A DNA stretch of 5,795 nt from Bacillota bacterium (lineage in GTDB: Bacteria > Bacillota > Bacilli > Alicyclobacillales > SLC66): NCBI GenBank assembly GCA_021821225.1, contig JAKACR010000191.1, forward strand, positions 1 to 5,795, in the 5' to 3' direction. How positions within the stretch are numbered: position 1 is the stretch's first letter; the number at the start of each line of letters is the position of its first letter. Of the stretch, positions 5,126-5,795 are shown piece by piece. The translations under genes were made by a program, and so were the position numbers. The notes beneath the pieces are model-generated. The model had not been told where the DNA came from, did not search any database, and saw nothing but the letters and a program-made list of their open reading frames with translations.

Positions 5126-5236
5126 GGAAGCAGCCAGGAATGCGGACCGAGCGTACGTTTTTGGGTACGTGAGGGAGCATTTCTGGCGATGACGCGGCAA
5201 TGCGCCGGGGAGTTCTGCCCCCTTTTTGAACAACCT

Positions 5237-5243
5237 TTATAAG
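5237..5243 (+). promoter_or_regulatory. Weak candidate -10 (TTATAAG) upstream of the deacetylase gene
   Basis: TTATAA/TATAAG directly follows the right end of element copy 3, in the same relative place as the TATAAT after copy 2. No good -35 is visible. TTCTGC (5213-5218) inside the element end would be 18 bp from TTATAA. It could drive the deacetylase gene independently of ltaA. Confidence 0.25.
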
Positions 5244-5265
5244 GATCGAGGCAAGAGGTGAACCC

Positions 5266-5795
5266 GTGTCGTCTATACCCATACTGTGGCCTGCAGAACT
5301 GATCATCGGCATCTTTCTACTTTACGGTCCCTTTGCCGACCTGCTGTTCCACGTCTGGCACCTGAACACGATCTATCGCGGCGACGATCTGAAAAAGGAT
5401 ATCGCGCTCACGTTCGACGATGGACCGAACCCGGATTACACGCCCCAATTGCTCGACCTGCTGGACGAGCACGGCGCGCGGGCGCTGTTTTTTGTCGTCG
5501 GACGCCAGGCGGAGCGCCACCCCGAACTGGTTCGGGCCATTCACGCCCGAGGGCACGTGCTGGGCATTCACACATACAGCCATCGCAACGCATGGCTGGC
5601 GACGCCGTGGAAAATGGCGCGCGAGATTCGCAAGACCAAGCACATCCTGAGCGATTTGACAGGTGAGCGCGTCCTTTATTTTCGGCCGCCCTGGGGACGC
5701 TTCAACATCTTTCTTCCGTTTCAGTTGCGGGCAAACAGCCTGACGCCGGTTCTGTGGACCATCGCGGCGCGCGACTGGCTTCCTGGCGACCGGGC
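5266..5795 (+). CDS. Membrane-anchored polysaccharide deacetylase (NodB), 3' end missing
   Basis: Carbohydrate esterase family 4 enzymes remove N-acetyl groups from GlcNAc or MurNAc units of peptidoglycan or other surface glycans, using a divalent metal. The 176 visible residues begin MSSIPILWPAELIIGIFLLY, a likely signal-anchor helix (about 5-30), so the domain should face outside. NodB motifs follow in order: TFDDGPN (49-55, D51 catalytic base, D52 metal), HTYSH (102-106, metal ligands H102 and H106), RPPWGRFN (140-147), and RDW (169-171). The last motif, with the catalytic His, lies beyond the edge. Translation starts at GTG 5266, with AGAGGTG (5254-5260) 5 nt upstream. I see no better in-frame start. 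It lies 332 bp after ltaA, separated by repeat copy 3, so it may have its own promoter. Its exact substrate cannot be told from sequence. Confidence 0.9.
   Translation, partial: MSSIPILWPAELIIGIFLLYGPFADLLFHVWHLNTIYRGDDLKKDIALTFDDGPNPDYTPQLLDLLDEHGARALFFVVGRQAERHPELVRAIHARGHVLGIHTYSHRNAWLATPWKMAREIRKTKHILSDLTGERVLYFRPPWGRFNIFLPFQLRANSLTPVLWTIAARDWLPGDR

Larger units (their letters stand above)
4961..5236 (+). mobile_element. Inverted-repeat element copy 3, enlarged by a nested insertion
   Basis: The ends match copies 1 and 2. The left arm GTTCAAAATGAGGGCAG (4966-4982) and right arm CTGCCCCCTTTTTGAAC (5215-5231) pair at 15 of 17 positions. The first 42 bp and the last 111 bp align closely with copy 1. 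The shared interior includes GGTAAGACC, GCAGTGCAA, GGAAGCAG, GCGGACCGAGCGTACG and GGAGCATTTCTGGCGATGA. A 123-bp block absent from copy 1 sits at 5003-5125. Internal stems are kept: 5134-5143 with 5177-5186, and CGTAC/GTACG (5152-5156 with 5165-5169). No flanking duplication is visible (CCTCTCA against TTATAAG), which fits the rearranged left boundary. It fills the gap between ltaA and the deacetylase gene. Confidence 0.78.

Noticed and set aside
4961..5236. Riboswitch or T-box leader for the deacetylase gene
   Set aside because: The structured region has the same ends and interior as copy 1 beside upp and ugtP. It is therefore a dispersed repeat, and I see none of the conserved T-box or known riboswitch core sequences.
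5286..5666. A 126-codon + strand frame inside the deacetylase region
   Set aside because: It lies in a different frame from the GTG-started NodB protein, which carries all the conserved motifs, so it is a shadow.

Overview
The window is a GC-rich (roughly 55-60 % by eye) stretch of chromosome from a Gram-positive Bacillota, probably a Bacilli lineage such as the Alicyclobacillaceae or a relative. The signs are strong AGGAGG-type ribosome sites, a TTG and a GTG start, an upp-wecB pair, and a ugtP-ltaA pair like the lipoteichoic-acid glycolipid locus of Staphylococcus and Bacillus. The taxonomic placement is inference.

Left half, leftward transcription: upp (uracil phosphoribosyltransferase, TTG start, extended -10 promoter) is followed about 100 bp later by wecB/mnaA (non-hydrolysing UDP-GlcNAc 2-epimerase). 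Next come a doubtful 37-codon ORF and the first 31 codons of a small CPxCG zinc-ribbon protein that runs off the left edge. The upp-wecB gap holds a run of tightly packed palindromes.

Middle: a 406-bp divergent intergenic region (2114-2519) holds the upp promoter and two copies of a repeated inverted-repeat element. One copy is about 151 bp with a perfect 7-bp flanking duplication. The other is a 43-bp internally deleted derivative.

Right half, rightward transcription: ugtP (processive diacylglycerol glucosyltransferase) overlaps ltaA (MFS glycolipid flippase) by ATGA. Together they should make diglucosyl-diacylglycerol and flip it to the outer leaflet as the anchor for lipoteichoic acid. 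A 332-bp gap follows. It holds a stray element end one base after the ltaA stop, then a third element copy enlarged by a nested 123-bp inverted-repeat insertion. The last gene, GTG-started and cut by the window edge, is a membrane-anchored NodB polysaccharide deacetylase.

The genes form a cell-envelope neighbourhood: UDP-ManNAc for wall polymers, the LTA glycolipid anchor, and glycan deacetylation. A nucleotide-salvage gene (upp) sits beside them. The most unusual content is the non-coding element family, whose copies share terminal inverted repeats, internal hairpins with compensatory differences, and nested or deleted forms.
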